Positions 22,951 through 32,546 of a DNA stretch of 45,091 bases are shown piece by piece. Made by a program: the position numbers and the translations under genes. Source of the DNA: Candidatus Woesebacteria bacterium (GTDB lineage: Bacteria > Patescibacteriota > Microgenomatia > Woykebacterales > 2-01-FULL-43-14); NCBI GenBank assembly GCA_020060105.1, contig JAGVAV010000039.1:1-45091 (forward strand), read 5' to 3'. Under the pieces are notes generated by a model. The model saw only the letters and a program-made list of their open reading frames with translations, was not told the origin of the DNA and did not search any database. Position 1 is the stretch's first letter; each line of letters begins with the position of its first letter.

Positions 22951-24195
22951 TTAAGAATGTAAGAATGATTTACGGCGCAGATGACGGTGATAATTTAAGG
23001 CGAAACGGTGGGCTTCATCGCGAAGACGTTGGATCAACTGCAAGGCGGGAGAACTTTGCGGGAGCTTAAGAGAAGCAGGTTGAATAGGTAAGAAAATCTC
23101 TTCCCTTCTCTTGGCTAAACTAATGATCGGGATGTCCCGACCAGTTTCTTTTAAAACCTCGCAGGCAACCTTTAGTTGTCCCTTTCCCCCGTCAATGACG
23201 ATAAGATCGGGTGAAGGCCAAGTATTTTTAAATCTTCGTTGGAGAACTTCTTTCAGCATTGCGTAATCGTCAACGCCGGGGCTTCGTTTTATTTTAAACT
23301 TTCGATACTGGCTTTTGTCGGCTTGGGCTTGGGTGAAGACGATCATCGATCCGCTGGCTTCCTTACCCATGGTATTGGAGATGTCGTAACATTCAATCCG
23401 GGCGGGGATTTTTTTAAGATTTAAAATCTCTTCAAGCTGGTGGAGTTCCTCGCGCCTTAGATCGTCTAAGAGATTAGGGTTTTGAAGATAATGACTGACT
23501 AACCGAGTTTGAGTGGTGACATAATTGATTGATTCGAGTTGGTCGCGTAAGAGGGCGGCTTTTTCGAAATTCAGATCCTTTGCCTTTTGGTTCATTTCTT
23601 TAGTAATTTGTTTAACTACTTTATCCTTTTTTCCTTTTAAAAACAAAATGATCTGATGGACTCTTTTTTCATACTCTTTCGGCTCGAAGTCCTTGCGGCA
23701 AGGGCCGAAACAAAGGTTAATATGGGCATAAAGACAGGTTTGACCAGGCGGGTTTTTACAAATCCAGTGGGGAAAAAGTTTTTGAATAAGCCTGATAGTT
23801 TGGCGGACGGCTCTGCTGTTAGGGAACGGACCAAAGTAGATCTTCGCCGCGTCTAGGTCTCGCAAACGGGCGGTAATTATCCGCGGATACTTTTCCTTGG
23901 TTACCTTTATGTAAAGGTAGTCTTTATCGTCCTTGAGACGGACATTATAGCGGGGACGAAACTTTTTGATAAGATTAGCTTCTAGGATTAAAGCCTCAAT
24001 TTCTGATTGGACTTCAATATAGTCGATTGACTCAATCTCCGAGACTAATAGAGAAGTTTTGGGTAAGAGGTTGTTTTGGAAATATGAGTGAACACGGCTC
24101 TTTAGATTGACCGCTTTGCCGACGTAAATAACTTGACCTTGAGCATTTTTAAAAAGATATACTCCAGTCTTGCTGGGTAAATTTGGAATGACCAT
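22951..24195 (-). CDS. uvrC: UvrC, short form without helix-hairpin-helix domain
   Basis: A 414-residue nucleotide excision repair nuclease; typical UvrC has about 600. Domains: GIY-YIG nuclease (about 10-90; TGVYLF...VIYVGKAVNLKSR), a UVR motif (about 200-235; [16 protein letters not shown]) that contacts UvrB, and the RNase H-like 5' nuclease with its D271 (YDISNTMG), D335 (VIDGGKG) and H396 (DEAHRFA) triad. The protein stops 18 residues after the histidine, so the two C-terminal HhH DNA-binding motifs are absent. The 60 bases downstream cannot encode them in any frame. A TAAACT -10 box lies 6 bases from the ATG. Confidence 0.93.
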   Translation of the reverse strand: MVIPNLPSKTGVYLFKNAQGQVIYVGKAVNLKSRVHSYFQNNLLPKTSLLVSEIESIDYIEVQSEIEALILEANLIKKFRPRYNVRLKDDKDYLYIKVTKEKYPRIITARLRDLDAAKIYFGPFPNSRAVRQTIRLIQKLFPHWICKNPPGQTCLYAHINLCFGPCRKDFEPKEYEKRVHQIILFLKGKKDKVVKQITKEMNQKAKDLNFEKAALLRDQLESINYVTTQTRLVSHYLQNPNLLDDLRREELHQLEEILNLKKIPARIECYDISNTMGKEASGSMIVFTQAQADKSQYRKFKIKRSPGVDDYAMLKEVLQRRFKNTWPSPDLIVIDGGKGQLKVACEVLKETGRDIPIISLAKRREEIFLPIQPASLKLPQSSPALQLIQRLRDEAHRFALNYHRHLRRKSFLHS

Positions 24196-24228
24196 GAGCC
24201 TAGTTTAGCAGAAATGAAACCAAAATAA

Positions 24229-24262
24229 AACACACACCGGGTGTGTGTTAGCTAGACACATC
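24229..24262 (+). repeat. REP-like element, copy A
   Basis: A perfect 21-base palindrome (AACACACACC-G-GGTGTGTGTT, 24229-24249) followed by AGCTAGACACATCAGGATTT. It lies between the start of uvrC and the end of the RAYT gene. The GTGTGTGTTAGCTAGACAC part is identical to copy C at 35732-35770. Confidence 0.75.
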
Positions 24263-24267
24263 AGGAT

Positions 24268-24933
24268 TTATTCCAAAACGAGATGTTTTATATCTTGAAG
24301 CTTTCTTTGGTAGTCTAGCTGATCGAAAACGAAATTTTGGTAACTTAAGTTCTTGAAATGGTTTAGAATAATATCACCTTTAATAAATGGCAAGAACTTT
24401 TGCCCTAAAAAATTTGAAAGGGAAGACCAAGGATAGCCTGCTAAGTTTTCCTTTTCTATCAAGTAAGAAGAAACGGGATTTAAATGAATGTAACGATTGA
24501 CATGCAAAAGCTGTTCTTCCGATTCAATCCTGACCGCTTTAAACATTGATTCAAAGAGCGGGCCAGTTCTGTTTAACTTAATGTTAAAGTACCTGGCATA
24601 ACTGTTTTGGAGATTCTTCATAAAAACTGAGATTCCTTTATCGGAAAGTTGCTGTAAAAGGAAGTGGATATGGTTTGGCATGAGGCAGAAAGAAATAATG
24701 TTGACTAAGTTTTTATTTTGGTTGATTTTGTTTAGGAAAGCTATCTTTTCTTGTTCGTTTAAGCGATTAAAATGCGAGTACCTCATTGGGAGGTTTTCAA
24801 ACCGGTAAAAGTTAACTAAATTAATAAACCTCTGATAGTCACGTTTGTCTATAAAGATAGGATTTCTTGCTACCCCTCGATTGATGACGTGGTAAATTTC
24901 GTTATTTGCCAAAGGAGTTTTTCGATACGGCAT
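24268..24933 (-). CDS. REP-associated tyrosine transposase (RAYT, Y1 family)
   Basis: A 221-residue single-strand DNA transposase of the IS200-like Y1 group. It begins MPYRKTPLANNEIYHVINRG, the usual RAYT opening. The HUH metal motif is H88-I-H90 in CLMPNHIHFLL; the likely catalytic tyrosine is Y112 in LQNSYARYFN; R-T-G-P-L-F-E-S-M-F-K and Y-I-H-L-N-P-V are further family landmarks. RAYTs are domesticated enzymes that move short REP palindromes rather than themselves. REP-like copies in opposite orientation lie on both sides. The gene has a TTGACA-17-TAAAAT promoter 6 bases from its ATG. Confidence 0.92.
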   Translation of the reverse strand: MPYRKTPLANNEIYHVINRGVARNPIFIDKRDYQRFINLVNFYRFENLPMRYSHFNRLNEQEKIAFLNKINQNKNLVNIISFCLMPNHIHFLLQQLSDKGISVFMKNLQNSYARYFNIKLNRTGPLFESMFKAVRIESEEQLLHVNRYIHLNPVSSYLIEKENLAGYPWSSLSNFLGQKFLPFIKGDIILNHFKNLSYQNFVFDQLDYQRKLQDIKHLVLE

Positions 24934-24939
24934 ACTCTC

Positions 24940-24968
24940 ATTTTAAATACCGATTCCTGAGGTGTCAA
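24940..24968 (-). promoter_or_regulatory. RAYT promoter, -35 box inside REP copy B
   Basis: Minus-strand TTGACA (24963-24968), 17 bases, TAAAAT (24940-24945), then 6 bases to the ATG (24933). The TTGACA is part of the conserved GACACCTCAGGAAT arm of REP copy B. It predicts a leaderless transcript. Confidence 0.6.
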
Positions 24969-24992
24969 TACGTTCCACACCGGGTGTGTGCA
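24952..24992 (-). repeat. REP-like element, copy B, inverted
   Basis: Read on the minus strand: CACACACCCGGTGTG, a diverged loop, then GACACCTCAGGAATCG. It matches copies A and C but lies in the opposite orientation, on the other side of the RAYT gene. The arms are less perfect than in copy A. Confidence 0.7.
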
Positions 24993-25004
24993 AAAGTGTA
25001 AAAA

Positions 25005-26900
25005 CTAGAAGGTTGTTTTCTTTTTAAGTTTTCCGAGGATGATTAGGAAACCCGCGAAAACTAAGGTGGCTAGAGCGAAAAGGGCGACCCAAGGAACAAA
25101 GCCGTAAGTGAGAAAAGGTTCAATTTTGATTGGTTTGACAACCGATTCTTTAACTTCATCTCGACCGTCCGTACCAACGAGCTCAAGGCTTAGAGGGTCG
25201 GTTTTACTTAGGAAAACATCTTTAGTGCGTAGCTTAAGGTTAAAGCGTTTTGTTTCATAAGGTAAAACAGTCCCCACCTCCAGAGTTTTTTGAGAAAGAA
25301 TTTCTAGCTCTTGGGTGTTGATGATGAGTTTGGCGTTTTGCAAAGCTTTACTACTGGTATTTTTGACTTGGACTTCAATGTTGGTCGAAAATCCGGCCGG
25401 CAAGTTATCTTGGCTTAGTTCCAGAGTGATCTTGGGTTTATCCGTTGGATTACTTTGGCTAAAGGTAACTTTGACATCCCCTTGGCTGTTTGGGTCAATT
25501 TTATAACTTCCCGCCGGGTATGGCTGCTGAGAGGAGATTCCACGAATGGCGAAAACAAAATGGTTTGTGTCTAACTTGTTAAAATAATCAAGGCCTCCGG
25601 TAGTTGATCCCCAAGTCGGGTCAACGGAAATCCAACGGCTCTTCTCAAAGTCATAATATTGGGGCCAGGCATGTAAGACATCGCTGTTTTCTTTACCGCC
25701 AATGGTGGTTGGACGAAGTTTCTTATTTTCTGTGTAAGCAAAACCATCCAGTTCTCGGGCCGGAATGCCGGCGGCTCTGGCGAGGGCGATGAACAAATCG
25801 GTAAACTCCATACAAATTGCTTGGTCGGGATTCCGAAGAGCGGTTAAAGCGCCCATCCTTTCCAGATTTGGGTCTTTGACTCTTTCGTAGCCGTAATTGA
25901 GGGTATTGACCACATACTCATAGATCGCTTGAGGCGTTTTTAATTCTTTGGCTTTCTCCAAAATTAAGGGATCGTTTGACTCCCAATATTTATCAGGTTT
26001 GAGATAGCCGCTTAATTTAGTGCTTTCCCATTTTTTAGTTTGGAAATGACTATCATTAGCGATAATTTTAACGGAACCCATAACGGTGATATCAAGCTTG
26101 GTATCTCTTTCTAACTTGTAGCGGGCGAGATAATTACCATCTTCATCGGTAAAAAACATTTCTGGGAGAGGGTTAATATTGGTAAAGTAGACTTGTTGAG
26201 TCTCGGTGTCAGGAGGAAGCGTGATATCAGCGAGACTAGTAAGGAGGCTGTCATTCTTTAAATGGTATTTTAGTTCAAAGTCAAAAACTTGATGTGGGCC
26301 AAAGGCGGCCACTACCCCGCTTTTCGCTAACTGTTCTTTGTCAAAGCGATACTCCTTTTTGTCGTTTTCTTGTTCGTTTTTGGGTTTAGGTGAGATATAA
26401 TGAAGATCACCGTAAGCTTTTGGGACTCTTAAAGAGAGGTTGTAAGTTTCGATGTCTTCAATGTTGGCTAATTTTGGAACGTTTAATTCCCAGATAAAAC
26501 CGTTTTTGGAGGCAGCCTCTTCAAGGCGATATTTGAGCTGAAAATTTAAGCTCCTATTTTGGCCGATGACTTTATCGTTGAACTTTAGAAATATTTCAGT
26601 TGAATTTTCCTTATAATTTACCTGAGGATTTATTTTTCCGCTTCCATCCTTTGCCTCTACATCGCTTACTTTGGTTGAACCAATGCTTAAGGTGTACTCG
26701 GTAGCGTAATAGTTGCGGGTGAGATTTGTTAGCTTGATATTTTGGCTGACTAAAGTTATTTCTTCTTCTTCGAAATCGTAGGTCACGTCGTAAGTAGCGG
26801 AAAACTTTTCAGACGCAAAAGCACTGCTAAATGAAGCGCTTAGCAGGGAGAGTAAGAAAAAAAACGAGGAAAGTAAAATAATTTTTTGGATTTTATTCAT
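25005..26900 (-). CDS. Membrane-anchored transglutaminase-like protein
   Basis: A 631-residue exported protein with a signal peptide (1-28), a long beta-rich region (30-330), a transglutaminase/protease-like core (about 335-440), an Ig-like domain (about 480-590) and a C-terminal membrane helix (about 603-625) with a Lys tail. The catalytic triad is C363 (AICMEFTDLF), H410 (VLHAWPQYY) and D427 (SVDPTWG). In bacteria such domains act as cysteine proteases or cross-linkers at the surface. It lies alone between the RAYT gene and the receiver gene, on the same strand. Confidence 0.88.
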   Translation of the reverse strand: MNKIQKIILLSSFFFLLSLLSASFSSAFASEKFSATYDVTYDFEEEEITLVSQNIKLTNLTRNYYATEYTLSIGSTKVSDVEAKDGSGKINPQVNYKENSTEIFLKFNDKVIGQNRSLNFQLKYRLEEAASKNGFIWELNVPKLANIEDIETYNLSLRVPKAYGDLHYISPKPKNEQENDKKEYRFDKEQLAKSGVVAAFGPHQVFDFELKYHLKNDSLLTSLADITLPPDTETQQVYFTNINPLPEMFFTDEDGNYLARYKLERDTKLDITVMGSVKIIANDSHFQTKKWESTKLSGYLKPDKYWESNDPLILEKAKELKTPQAIYEYVVNTLNYGYERVKDPNLERMGALTALRNPDQAICMEFTDLFIALARAAGIPARELDGFAYTENKKLRPTTIGGKENSDVLHAWPQYYDFEKSRWISVDPTWGSTTGGLDYFNKLDTNHFVFAIRGISSQQPYPAGSYKIDPNSQGDVKVTFSQSNPTDKPKITLELSQDNLPAGFSTNIEVQVKNTSSKALQNAKLIINTQELEILSQKTLEVGTVLPYETKRFNLKLRTKDVFLSKTDPLSLELVGTDGRDEVKESVVKPIKIEPFLTYGFVPWVALFALATLVFAGFLIILGKLKKKTTF

Positions 26901-26963
26901 CTAAATAAACGTTAATTGCTCAGTTAGCGAATTTAAACTTGAGAAGCTGATTAGTCGTTTCCC

Positions 26964-27356
26964 TTAACCCTCATTGACCCAAGTACCGGCTTTTTTGGAT
27001 ATTTCCTCCGGCGAAAACTGAGACTTAACCAGATATTCATTTGCCCCCAGGACCAGACCTTTTTCCACCATGTCTTGTTCGTCAAAGTTGGAAAGAATAA
27101 TTACCGGAGTCACTTTGGTTTTCGGGTTTTCTCTAAGCCTTTTCAAAACCTCGAAGCCATCCATCCCCGGCATTTTAATGTCAAGAAATATTAACTTTGG
27201 ATTTTCACTCCAGGCCTTTTTCAAACCCTCTTCGCCGTTTTCGGCGGTTACCACTTCGTATTCATCCAGAGAAAGCTTAAGCTTATAAAGTTCCAAAACT
27301 TCTTTTTCATCTTCGATTAATAAGACCTTGACTTTTTCTTCTCTTGAGGTTACCAT
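26964..27356 (-). CDS. Stand-alone response regulator receiver
   Basis: A 130-residue CheY-like receiver without an output domain. The acidic pocket is E15-D16, the phosphorylation site is D59 in LIFLDIKMPG, the switch Ser/Thr is in VIILSNFDE and the Lys is in EYLVKSQ. GGAGG lies 5 bases before the ATG. It follows the GAF-PAS-PAS kinase gene on the same strand after a 62-base gap, so it is probably that kinase's phosphate acceptor. Signalling would be by protein contact. Confidence 0.92.
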   Translation of the reverse strand: MVTSREEKVKVLLIEDEKEVLELYKLKLSLDEYEVVTAENGEEGLKKAWSENPKLIFLDIKMPGMDGFEVLKRLRENPKTKVTPVIILSNFDEQDMVEKGLVLGANEYLVKSQFSPEEISKKAGTWVNEG

Positions 27357-27418
27357 TCTGCCTCCAATTTTTAATTAACCTTTTCGGTTAACCGAGTTTA
27401 GACTTTAATATTAACATT

Positions 27419-29470
27419 TCAATTAGCTTTTGGCAACACAAACTTAAAGGTTGAGCCTTGATCGAAAGTTGAGTCAACGCTGACTGATCCCCCATGCATT
27501 TCGACCAGATTTTTCACAATGAACAAACCAAGACCAGTGCCCTTATTTTCTTTGATGTAACTTCCGCTTACTTGCTGGAATTTTTGGAAGAGGGTGGGAA
27601 TAACGTGCTTTGGTATTCCGGTTCCGTTATCTTCAACTTCTACTGCGACTGAACTGCCTTTTCCCTTTACCCTGACCACGACTCTCCCCTTTTCTTGGGT
27701 AAATTTAATCGCGTTATCGACTAAGTTGGTCAGAACTTGCTTAATTTTTCCTCGATCAGCTAAAATCTGATAGTCGTCACACCCCTCATTAACTAAGTAG
27801 AGGGAAATCCGTTTATTTTTAGCCGTAACTCTTAATTCTTCAACAACCTCTTCGATAAGAGATTTAATTTGGACTCTTTCCGGATAAATCTTCAGGCGGT
27901 TTTCTTCGATTCTCGCCACGTTTAATAAATCCTCAACGAGGTGAGTCAGTCTTTGAGTGTCTTTGTAAATCTTATTAAAAATTATATTGTGACGGGGAGA
28001 AATTTCTCCAAGGTCGCCAGCCAGAAGCATGGAAAGGTAACCGTTAATAACGGTTAATGGGGTTCGGAGTTCATGAGAAGCGATGGAGACAAATTCCGAC
28101 TTGGCTCGATCAAGCTCCTTTAGTTTGGTAATGTCTCGCATGACTTGAATTATCCCTTGCATTTTTCCGCTTGGTCCTCTTAAGGGGCTGTAACTTGAGC
28201 CAACCCAGATTTCCTTTCCGTATTTAGTTTTTATTTTATGTTCAAAGTAAGGAATCGGCTCATTACTCTCTTTTAATTTTTTCAAAGGACAGTTGCTGGT
28301 GCAGATTTTGTCCCCCTTACGGTCATACTCGGAGTTAACTTCGTAGCAGCGTTTACCAATCGTTTCTTCCGAACTGCAGCCCGTTAAAATTTCAAAGCCG
28401 GGATTAACCTTTTTAATTCGGTATCTGTTGTCTAAAATGACGATTCCTTCGTCGACATTATTAAAGACCGCTTCCCAGCGTTCTTTCTCTTGGGCTTTCC
28501 GCTTAAGCCCCTCTTGGATTTTGCTTTCCTGTTTGACTAACTGAGTGACGTCTCGGAAACTGTTGATGACTCCGGTGATTCGCCCCCGGCTATCGTAGCG
28601 TGGGGAATAGGCGCCAATAAAGTATTTACGGCTGTTTTTGTGCTGAAAAACAAAGCTGCCTCGCACGACCTCACCGGCATAAGCAGCCTTTTTAAAAGCC
28701 TTCATACGATCAAAGTTTTGGGTAATATGCCCATCGAGATAATCCGATTCTTTCTCAAAGAATACTTCGGCGCGGTTTTTCCCAAGGATATTTGTTTTAA
28801 GCCGAAAAAGTTCAGTAGCCGCTCTGTTTATATTAAGGACGTTACCTTTCTTGTCGTAAGTTATAATTCCGTCGGGGATCGAGTTTTGAATGCTTTCGAG
28901 ATTGTACTTTTCCTGGCTGATTTCGTCATAAAGCCGAGTGTTTTCTAGAGTGATGGCGGCCTTTCCAGCTAAAAGAACCGCTAGGCCAATTTCATCTTCA
29001 GTGAATACCCTTTTTTCTTTAGTTTCGTCAATAACCATCACCCCGATCGTTTTCCCTTTTACTTTCATCGGGACATAAAGAGAAGATTTGATGTGAAATC
29101 TTCTAACCAGTTTTTGATAAGTGCCTTTGGCCTTTGAAGCGTTTTCGATGCAGGCGACTTTTCCCGTCTTTATCACTTCCGCCGTCATGGAATTACTGTT
29201 CAGACTGATTGGGGTGTCCTTCCAAAGGCTGACGATATTTTCTGAGGTTGACGCTTGAGGGATAAGGAATTTTCTTTCCTCATCAACAAGAAAAATCGTG
29301 CACCTCTCGACGTTAAAGATTCGGGAAATTTGTTTAGCGATAAGTGTGATTAATTTTTCCGTGGAAAGAGTGGAGCTGAGAGCCTCAGCAAATTTAAGTT
29401 CGATTTTGATTTTGTCTTTTTTGATCAACTTCACTCTCTTTAATTTTTGGGCGAGCTGGGAATTTTGCAT
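27419..29470 (-). CDS. Soluble GAF-PAS-PAS sensor histidine kinase
   Basis: A 683-residue cytoplasmic kinase with no membrane helix. Domains: coiled start, GAF (about 30-175), two PAS domains (about 190-310 and 330-440, the second holding several cysteines in the CYEVNSEYDRKGDKICTSNC stretch), HisKA with H466 in ASHELRTPLTVINGYL, and an HATPase with N-box DNAIKFT, G1 VEDNGTGIP and G2 GTGLGLFIVKN. It probably senses an internal ligand or redox state; the Cys-rich second PAS suggests thiol or metal sensing, though that is inference. Its promoter (TTGTCA-17-TAAAAT, 29480-29508) overlaps the end of uvrA. Confidence 0.92.
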   Translation of the reverse strand: MQNSQLAQKLKRVKLIKKDKIKIELKFAEALSSTLSTEKLITLIAKQISRIFNVERCTIFLVDEERKFLIPQASTSENIVSLWKDTPISLNSNSMTAEVIKTGKVACIENASKAKGTYQKLVRRFHIKSSLYVPMKVKGKTIGVMVIDETKEKRVFTEDEIGLAVLLAGKAAITLENTRLYDEISQEKYNLESIQNSIPDGIITYDKKGNVLNINRAATELFRLKTNILGKNRAEVFFEKESDYLDGHITQNFDRMKAFKKAAYAGEVVRGSFVFQHKNSRKYFIGAYSPRYDSRGRITGVINSFRDVTQLVKQESKIQEGLKRKAQEKERWEAVFNNVDEGIVILDNRYRIKKVNPGFEILTGCSSEETIGKRCYEVNSEYDRKGDKICTSNCPLKKLKESNEPIPYFEHKIKTKYGKEIWVGSSYSPLRGPSGKMQGIIQVMRDITKLKELDRAKSEFVSIASHELRTPLTVINGYLSMLLAGDLGEISPRHNIIFNKIYKDTQRLTHLVEDLLNVARIEENRLKIYPERVQIKSLIEEVVEELRVTAKNKRISLYLVNEGCDDYQILADRGKIKQVLTNLVDNAIKFTQEKGRVVVRVKGKGSSVAVEVEDNGTGIPKHVIPTLFQKFQQVSGSYIKENKGTGLGLFIVKNLVEMHGGSVSVDSTFDQGSTFKFVLPKAN

Positions 29471-29479
29471 AACAGGCTA

Positions 29480-29508
29480 ATTTTAACAGATATTTAAAAA
29501 GGTGACAA
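29480..29508 (-). promoter_or_regulatory. Promoter of the GAF-PAS kinase gene inside uvrA end
   Basis: Minus-strand TTGTCA (29503-29508) lies within the last codons of uvrA; 17 bases on is TAAAAT (29480-29485) with a TGT extension. The ATG is 9 bases further, so the leader would be only 2-3 bases. Confidence 0.5.
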
Positions 29509-32388
29509 TACCTTTTGTAGATATTGGCCAGTATGGGATGTAGAGTTTTTCGCGACTTCCTCTGGTGTTCCGGCGACGACCACTTCTCCCCCTCCGTCCC
29601 CGCCTTCCGGGCCTAAGTCGATGATCCAATCCGCGTTTTTAACGACGTCCAAATTATGTTCGATGACTAAGACGCTATTTCCTCCTTCCACTAGCCTGAA
29701 AAGGACTTTCAGAAGATTGTCAACATCCGCAAAGTGAAGACCGGTGGTGGGCTCATCAAGGATATAGAGAGTTTTTCCGGTTGCTCTTCGAGATAGCTCG
29801 GCGGCTAGTTTGATTCTTTGGGCTTCACCGCCGGATAAGGTGGGAGCGCTTTGACCAAGGTGGAGATAGTTTAGACCTACGTCGTAAAGAGTTTGCAGCC
29901 TTGATTTGATGGGGGGAAGGTTATGAAAGAAATTTAGAGCTTCTTCAACCGTCATATCCAGCACTTGAGAGATATTTTTCCCTTTATATTCGATTTCGAG
30001 AGCTTCTTGATTATACCTTTTGGCTTGGCACGCCTCGCAGGGAACGTAGACGTCTGGGAGAAACTGCATTTCGATCTTAATGATGCCGTCTCCTTGACAA
30101 GTCTCGCAGCGACCGCCTTTAACGTTAAAAGAAAATCTTCCAGCACCGTAACCTCGAGATTTGGCTTCAGGTGTTTTGGCAAATATTTCTCGGATAAAAT
30201 TAAAGGCTCCGGTGTAAGTGGCCGGATTTGAGCGGGGAGTCCGCCCAATTGGTGATTGATCAATATTGATCACCTTATTGAGATGTTCTGTTCCTTTTAT
30301 TTCAAGGTGTTTGCCGGGTTTCTCTTTTGCCTTATAAAAGTTCGCGGCTAAAGCTTTGTATAAAATATCGTTAATTAAGGTTGACTTACCGCTTCCTGAA
30401 ACCCCGGTCACGCAAACGAACTTGCCCAGGGGTATCGAGACGTTAATTTTTTTCAGATTGTGTTCCTCCGCGCCAAGAATAGTTAGAGTTAACGGTTTTC
30501 CTGAGGGAGAAAGGTTGTCTTTAGTTTTATTTGGAAGACCGACAACTTTTTGGCCAGAAAGATAAGGCCCGGTGACCGACTCAGGGTTAGCGATAATTTC
30601 TTGAGGGGTGCCTTGAGCGACGATACGGCCGCCGTGCTTACCGGCGCCAGGACCGATGTCAACGACCCAATCTGAATTGAGAATGGTTTCCTCGTCGTGT
30701 TCAACAACGATTACGCTGTTGCCCAAGTCCCGCAGCCCTTTTAGGGTTTCGATAAGCTTTTGGTTATCTCTTTGATGAAGACCGATTGAAGGCTCATCTA
30801 GAACGTATAAAACTCCGGTTAACCCAGAACCAATCTGAGAAGCCAAGCGAATTCTTTGGGCTTCCCCACCGGCCAAAGAGGAAGCGGATCTCTCTAAGCT
30901 AAGATAATCTAAACCGACGTCGATTAAAAATTTTAGGCGAGTCCGAATTTCTTTAAGGATTTGATGGGCAATGCTGATTTCTTTTTCCGATAAGGTTCTT
31001 TCGTTTAATGAATCAACCCAATCTTTAGCTTCTTTGATCGGCAGACGAGAGACGTCGGTGATTGATTTATTGGCAACCGTGACAGACATGGCTTCAGGCT
31101 TTAACCTTGATCCCTGACAAAGCGGGCATTTTTCCTGGCGCATATACTTTTGAATTTCATTTTTGACGTAGTCAGAATCAGTTTCTTTAAATCGCCGGCT
31201 TAAATTGGGAATTATTCCTTCGAAAGTTGTTGTGTAGGTGCGGGTTCGGTTAAAGCGATTTCGAAAAGTTACTTTTAGTAAAGAATCGTCCCCGTAAAGC
31301 AAGGCTCTTAAAGCTTCCGGAGAAAGGTTTTTTATCGGCTCTTGAAGAGAAAATCCTTTATTTTCGGCCAGAGCTTTAACTAAACCTTTGTGCCAGGAGT
31401 CAGAAGCCATCAGCCTTGACCAAGGCATGACTCCTCCTTCCATCACGGAAAGGCTGGGATTAATGACTAACTCCTGATCAATTTCTAGCGTTGCGCCCAA
31501 ACCGCCGCAATGAGAGCAGGCTCCGTAAGGAGAATTAAAACTAAAGGTTCGCGGTTCAATCTCCGGAAGGGAAACTTGACAGTGGGGACAAGCAAATTTT
31601 TCGGAAAAGACTAAATCAACCAACTCGTTCGTCTGTAGGGGGGTATCGCAATACGCCCCTACTTTGCCATTACTTTTTTGTAAAGCAACGATGACAGTCC
31701 CCTCCCCTAGTTTTATGGCTGTTTCAACGGAGTCGGTTAGGCGAAGTCTGTCTACCGGTAATATTAGCCGATCGACGACTGCCTCAATGTGATGATTTTG
31801 ATATCGACTGATTTTAAATTTTTCTTCAAGCTCGTAGACTTTCCCGTCAACTCGAACGCGCAGATAGCCCTTTTTCTTCAAATCGGCAAAAAGCTCTTCA
31901 TACGTGCCTTTACGTCCTCTAACTATCGGGGCGAGAATCAAAATTTTACTTCCCTCGTTGAGTTGATTGATCTGATCAACAATTTGTTGAACGGTTTGAC
32001 TACTGACTTCTCGGCCGCACTTGGGACAGTGAAGATGACCAACTCGGGCGAAAAGGAGCCTCAGATAATCGTAAATTTCGGTGATCGTGCCTACCGTCGA
32101 ACGGGGGTTGCGGGAAGCCGATTTTTGGTCAATAGAGATGGCCGGAGAAAGCCCCTCAATTTGGTCAACGTTTGGTTTTTCCATCAGACCTAAGAATTGC
32201 CGGGCATAAGCCGAAAGCGACTCGACGTAGCGGCGCTGACCTTCGGCGTAAATGGTGTCGAAGGCTAATGAAGATTTGCCGCTTCCAGAGATGCCGGAAA
32301 ATACGACCAGTTTATTTCGAGGAACTTCTAGGCTGATATTTTTTAGATTATGCTCGCGGGCTCCGCGGATCACAATTTTGTCTGACAT
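29494..32388 (-). CDS. uvrA: UvrA, excinuclease ABC subunit A
   Basis: A 964-residue DNA damage sensor with two ABC ATPase modules. Start chosen at the ATG giving [20 protein letters not shown], the family norm; an upstream in-frame start would add 30 residues across the promoter. Walker A motifs are [13 protein letters not shown] and [11 protein letters not shown]; signature motifs are [19 protein letters not shown] and [19 protein letters not shown]. Zinc modules include CPHC...CSHC and CETCQGDG...CEAC. It loads UvrB onto damage. An extended -10 box (TGTTAAAAT) lies 11 bases upstream of the ATG. Confidence 0.97.
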   Translation of the reverse strand: MSDKIVIRGAREHNLKNISLEVPRNKLVVFSGISGSGKSSLAFDTIYAEGQRRYVESLSAYARQFLGLMEKPNVDQIEGLSPAISIDQKSASRNPRSTVGTITEIYDYLRLLFARVGHLHCPKCGREVSSQTVQQIVDQINQLNEGSKILILAPIVRGRKGTYEELFADLKKKGYLRVRVDGKVYELEEKFKISRYQNHHIEAVVDRLILPVDRLRLTDSVETAIKLGEGTVIVALQKSNGKVGAYCDTPLQTNELVDLVFSEKFACPHCQVSLPEIEPRTFSFNSPYGACSHCGGLGATLEIDQELVINPSLSVMEGGVMPWSRLMASDSWHKGLVKALAENKGFSLQEPIKNLSPEALRALLYGDDSLLKVTFRNRFNRTRTYTTTFEGIIPNLSRRFKETDSDYVKNEIQKYMRQEKCPLCQGSRLKPEAMSVTVANKSITDVSRLPIKEAKDWVDSLNERTLSEKEISIAHQILKEIRTRLKFLIDVGLDYLSLERSASSLAGGEAQRIRLASQIGSGLTGVLYVLDEPSIGLHQRDNQKLIETLKGLRDLGNSVIVVEHDEETILNSDWVVDIGPGAGKHGGRIVAQGTPQEIIANPESVTGPYLSGQKVVGLPNKTKDNLSPSGKPLTLTILGAEEHNLKKINVSIPLGKFVCVTGVSGSGKSTLINDILYKALAANFYKAKEKPGKHLEIKGTEHLNKVINIDQSPIGRTPRSNPATYTGAFNFIREIFAKTPEAKSRGYGAGRFSFNVKGGRCETCQGDGIIKIEMQFLPDVYVPCEACQAKRYNQEALEIEYKGKNISQVLDMTVEEALNFFHNLPPIKSRLQTLYDVGLNYLHLGQSAPTLSGGEAQRIKLAAELSRRATGKTLYILDEPTTGLHFADVDNLLKVLFRLVEGGNSVLVIEHNLDVVKNADWIIDLGPEGGDGGGEVVVAGTPEEVAKNSTSHTGQYLQKVLSPF

Positions 32389-32482
32389 AACAAAGATTAA
32401 TTTTAACACTTTTGGGAAATATTTGGAAGGGTAAAAGCCGTATTTACACCCAAGATATTTCTCTAGCAAGCACAGCATTTAA

Positions 32483-32511
32483 TTGACAGCTATAGGATTT
32501 TATGGTATATA
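32483..32511 (+). promoter_or_regulatory. Promoter of first KGG gene
   Basis: TTGACA (32483-32488), 17 bases, TATATA (32506-32511), with a TGG extension before the -10 box. It is one of the strongest promoter matches in the window. The TTGACAGC start and TGGTATAT end are repeated in the promoter of the second KGG gene. Confidence 0.75.
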
Positions 32512-32546
32512 TTGAAGTCAAATACTATATTTTAAAGGAGGGAGTG

